A stretch of DNA of 64,000 nucleotides. Origin: Fasciolopsis buskii. Its lineage: Eukaryota > Platyhelminthes > Trematoda > Plagiorchiida > Fasciolidae. The stretch spans positions 332,926-396,925 of the forward strand of contig LUCM01005710.1 in NCBI GenBank assembly GCA_008360955.1, written 5' to 3'. This document shows positions 62,168 through 64,000 of this stretch, piece by piece; within the stretch, counting starts at the first letter, position 1; each line of letters begins with the position of its first letter. Made by a program: the position numbers and the translations under genes. Under the pieces are notes generated by a model, which did no database searches, was not told where the DNA came from, and saw nothing but the letters and a program-made list of their open reading frames with translations.

Positions 62168-62545
62168 TTGTGTAACCGCAACTGCACCGGTCGAAGTAAA
62201 TTTTTGCAATTGCTGGAATTATCCGTTTCTTCCAGGTTCAAAATAACAAAAGGTCGTGTTGCCCAGAAAAGGCAAAAACAGTCGATGCTTAGAAAACCGA
62301 TAGATGCCACAGATTTTCTACGGGCATCCTGCAAAAGTGCAATGGAATTCAAAACCAAAATGCTGAACATCGCAGGCCAGTTGGCATCCATGGAGGGCAT
62401 AGTCCCTGTGCCTATATTTGTGACCTACCCCATGGATTTCGCGGGAGAGGACGGCCCGAGCAATCTGAAAGCAACGGACACACACCATGGATACATAAAC
62501 CCAAGGAGGGATTTACTGTTTAAAAAATGTATTCAAAACTCGTGA
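62168..62545 (+). CDS. Unassigned 125-codon ORF
   Basis: An open frame with a basic N-terminal half (KGRVAQKRQKQSMLRKP) and a hydrophobic VPVPIFVTYPMDF segment. An acceptor-like ttcttccag lies at about 62229-62237, so a spliced exon could begin there. I recognise no family, and the length is compatible with chance. Confidence 0.2.
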   Translation: MCNRNCTGRSKFLQLLELSVSSRFKITKGRVAQKRQKQSMLRKPIDATDFLRASCKSAMEFKTKMLNIAGQLASMEGIVPVPIFVTYPMDFAGEDGPSNLKATDTHHGYINPRRDLLFKKCIQNS

Positions 62546-63173
62546 ACTTATAAATCCTCTGTCGCTCACGTTCATGAGTTTTCGAGCAGCTAGCTTGTTG
62601 CACTACCGGCTCCGCTATAGCAGACATATATAACTCGATTCCAGTGATGCTCATACTTTTTCAATCGCAATTACTTGACAAAAATGTCGCGAAAAATTTA
62701 TTAACAGACAAAATTAATAGCTACCCTCACGCAATTCCTGTTAATCACAACCTAGGCTGTCAACATGGCTTAGAAACGTCTTCCATCAAAAGATCAGCTC
62801 CTAATGGTGGTGCAACCCCAGTTTCCCAATTCTGCGCGGTTCATCGGCATGACCCGCCTGCTAAACCAACTGAAGTAATGACTGATGACTTGTAATATTT
62901 GGGTTTGTCTTCTCCTCTGCAGCCCCTGGGAAACGCTGAAATACCTCGATGTCTTTTACCGTGTACACGACAGGTTCTCATCCAGTTGCCCGCAGGTTAC
63001 AGGATGACCAATCCATGAAAGTCCAACATCTACCATGAGAGCCGGAAACCCATTGGTTTGCCCCATTAGGCCTCCAAGTAGACCGGCGTGCACTTAAAAC
63101 TGTAGTTCACCCACCGTACACCCAGCCCAAAATACTCAAGTGCTACCCCAAAGCACCTCTTCACCCGCTGTGG
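62546..63173. other. Non-coding stretch, one featureless ORF
   Basis: An 83-codon plus-strand ORF at 62644-62895 has no recognised motif. No repeats or RNA genes are seen. Confidence 0.4.
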
Positions 63174-63699
63174 CTAACTGATTTTCCGAACGCCGTTCAG
63201 GATCGCAGGGCGTGTAAATGCCAGCCATGCTAATCCTATGGTGAAAGGGGAAATAACGCAAAGAGTGCAAGTTTCTATTCCGATTTCGAGACCTTTAAAT
63301 TTCATCTGGATCCATGCTGGAGGGCACAGCAGCAATGAGGCGTGGAAGAGCTGCTTCCATCCTAATGATGCTATGCCCAAGCCCGGAACGTCTAAGTATA
63401 TAGCACTTAGAACTTCCATCCGCCTCATCTATCCAGTCAAATGTTTCCTAACCGCTTCTTTGCCTTCCATCGTGCCACGAATTTCGGACCAAAAGGCCCA
63501 ATGGTACATTTTAAAACCTTCATGGCCTGCGGCTCTCCAGCGTGGGGCACCGCCAGGAAAGTTTCGCATGACGTTAAATAGCTGTATATCGCTTTCCATC
63601 CAGATGGACTTCAAACATTCAGTGAGTACATTGGATTACAAAACCCGTTACGCAATTTCGCATCTTCCTCCCTGTGAAAAATATTCTTTTCAAAGATAA
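63174..63699. other. Segment open on both strands
   Basis: The plus strand is open for 153 codons (63238-63699). In the same place a minus-strand frame runs from 63614 to 63174 with a single TAG at 63429-63431. Long openness on both strands is mildly unusual here and may mark decayed coding sequence. The minus-strand reading is rich in Trp, Gly and aromatic residues (GAPRWRAAGHEGFKMYHW). No family is recognised. Confidence 0.2.
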
Positions 63700-64000
63700 G
63701 ACAGCGGTCTAAGGAAAGAGAATCGGTTCATTAGTGATTCGTACGTGAAAAAGAATACATCAACCTTTTAGACTGCTATCCATAAACACCCTTTCTTCTG
63801 TGAAGAAATAAGTTACATACAATTGTCTATTCCAACATGAGATTAGGACTTTCTTTTATTAGCTGGAACCTGGCTGACAGACTCTTCTGGCAGGGATGGT
63901 ATTGCTATAACCGGTTATTCTCAATTCTTTGGAGACTGAGTTTGCCAACAAGGAAAGGATGCCTGGTGTATCTCAAGGACAATTCCAAAACCACACACTT
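63700..64000. other. Non-coding end of window
   Basis: Nothing recognised. Confidence 0.5.

Noticed and set aside
1..64000. CRISPR arrays, bacterial operons, rRNA genes, phage or integrated virus
   Set aside because: No regularly spaced repeats, ribosome-binding-site-led gene clusters, rRNA signatures or viral structural genes were seen. The window is eukaryotic.

Overview
This window looks like eukaryotic, repeat-rich and gene-poor DNA from an invertebrate, most likely a parasitic flatworm and probably a tapeworm. Four things point that way: no bacterial-style gene packing, several broken CR1/jockey-like LINE retrotransposons, tRNA-derived SINE pieces, and one coding-like locus whose canonical GT-AG introns are only about 38-42 bp. 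The species assignment is inference. Nothing in the sequence names the organism.

Layout. Positions 1 to about 40,380 hold no gene I can support. They contain a fragment resembling LINE reverse transcriptase (2869-3183), a tRNA-like SINE relic (about 6320-6480), a pair of oppositely oriented copies of an unnamed repeat (8566-8672 and 9270-9378), an inverted pair of SINE-body copies (11266-11428), another such copy (32588-32690), and microsatellites. The rest is AT-rich sequence with chance-length ORFs; it could be intergenic or one very long intron.

Positions 40,389 to about 55,566 are a graveyard of retroelements. In order they are a SINE body and a SINE head, a 113-bp inverted duplication of LINE sequence, a plus-strand LINE reverse transcriptase remnant (41553-42500), a minus-strand LINE ORF1 remnant (43475-43942), a larger degraded minus-strand LINE (about 46000-49800), and a long, comparatively well preserved plus-strand LINE (about 50100-55566). 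The last one shows ORF1, endonuclease, reverse transcriptase and C-terminal region, all interrupted by stops and frameshifts. The minus- and plus-strand elements meet head to head near 50.1 kb, where the strand composition flips from G-rich to C-rich.

Positions 56,732-58,070 carry the most interesting locus: a broken multi-exon gene with a FAR1/ZSWIM-like DNA-binding domain followed by a complete C4HC3 PHD finger. A TAG stop lies inside the finger. From 57,876 the sequence is repeated with an 818-bp offset across a 10-N gap. This is either a real tandem duplication or, more likely, an assembly join of two overlapping or allelic contigs. The copies differ by a 175-bp insertion.

Positions 59,680-64,000 hold microsatellites, a GC-rich imperfect stem-loop near 60.04-60.11 kb and a few unassigned ORFs. 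No intact gene with a recognised function is visible anywhere in the window.
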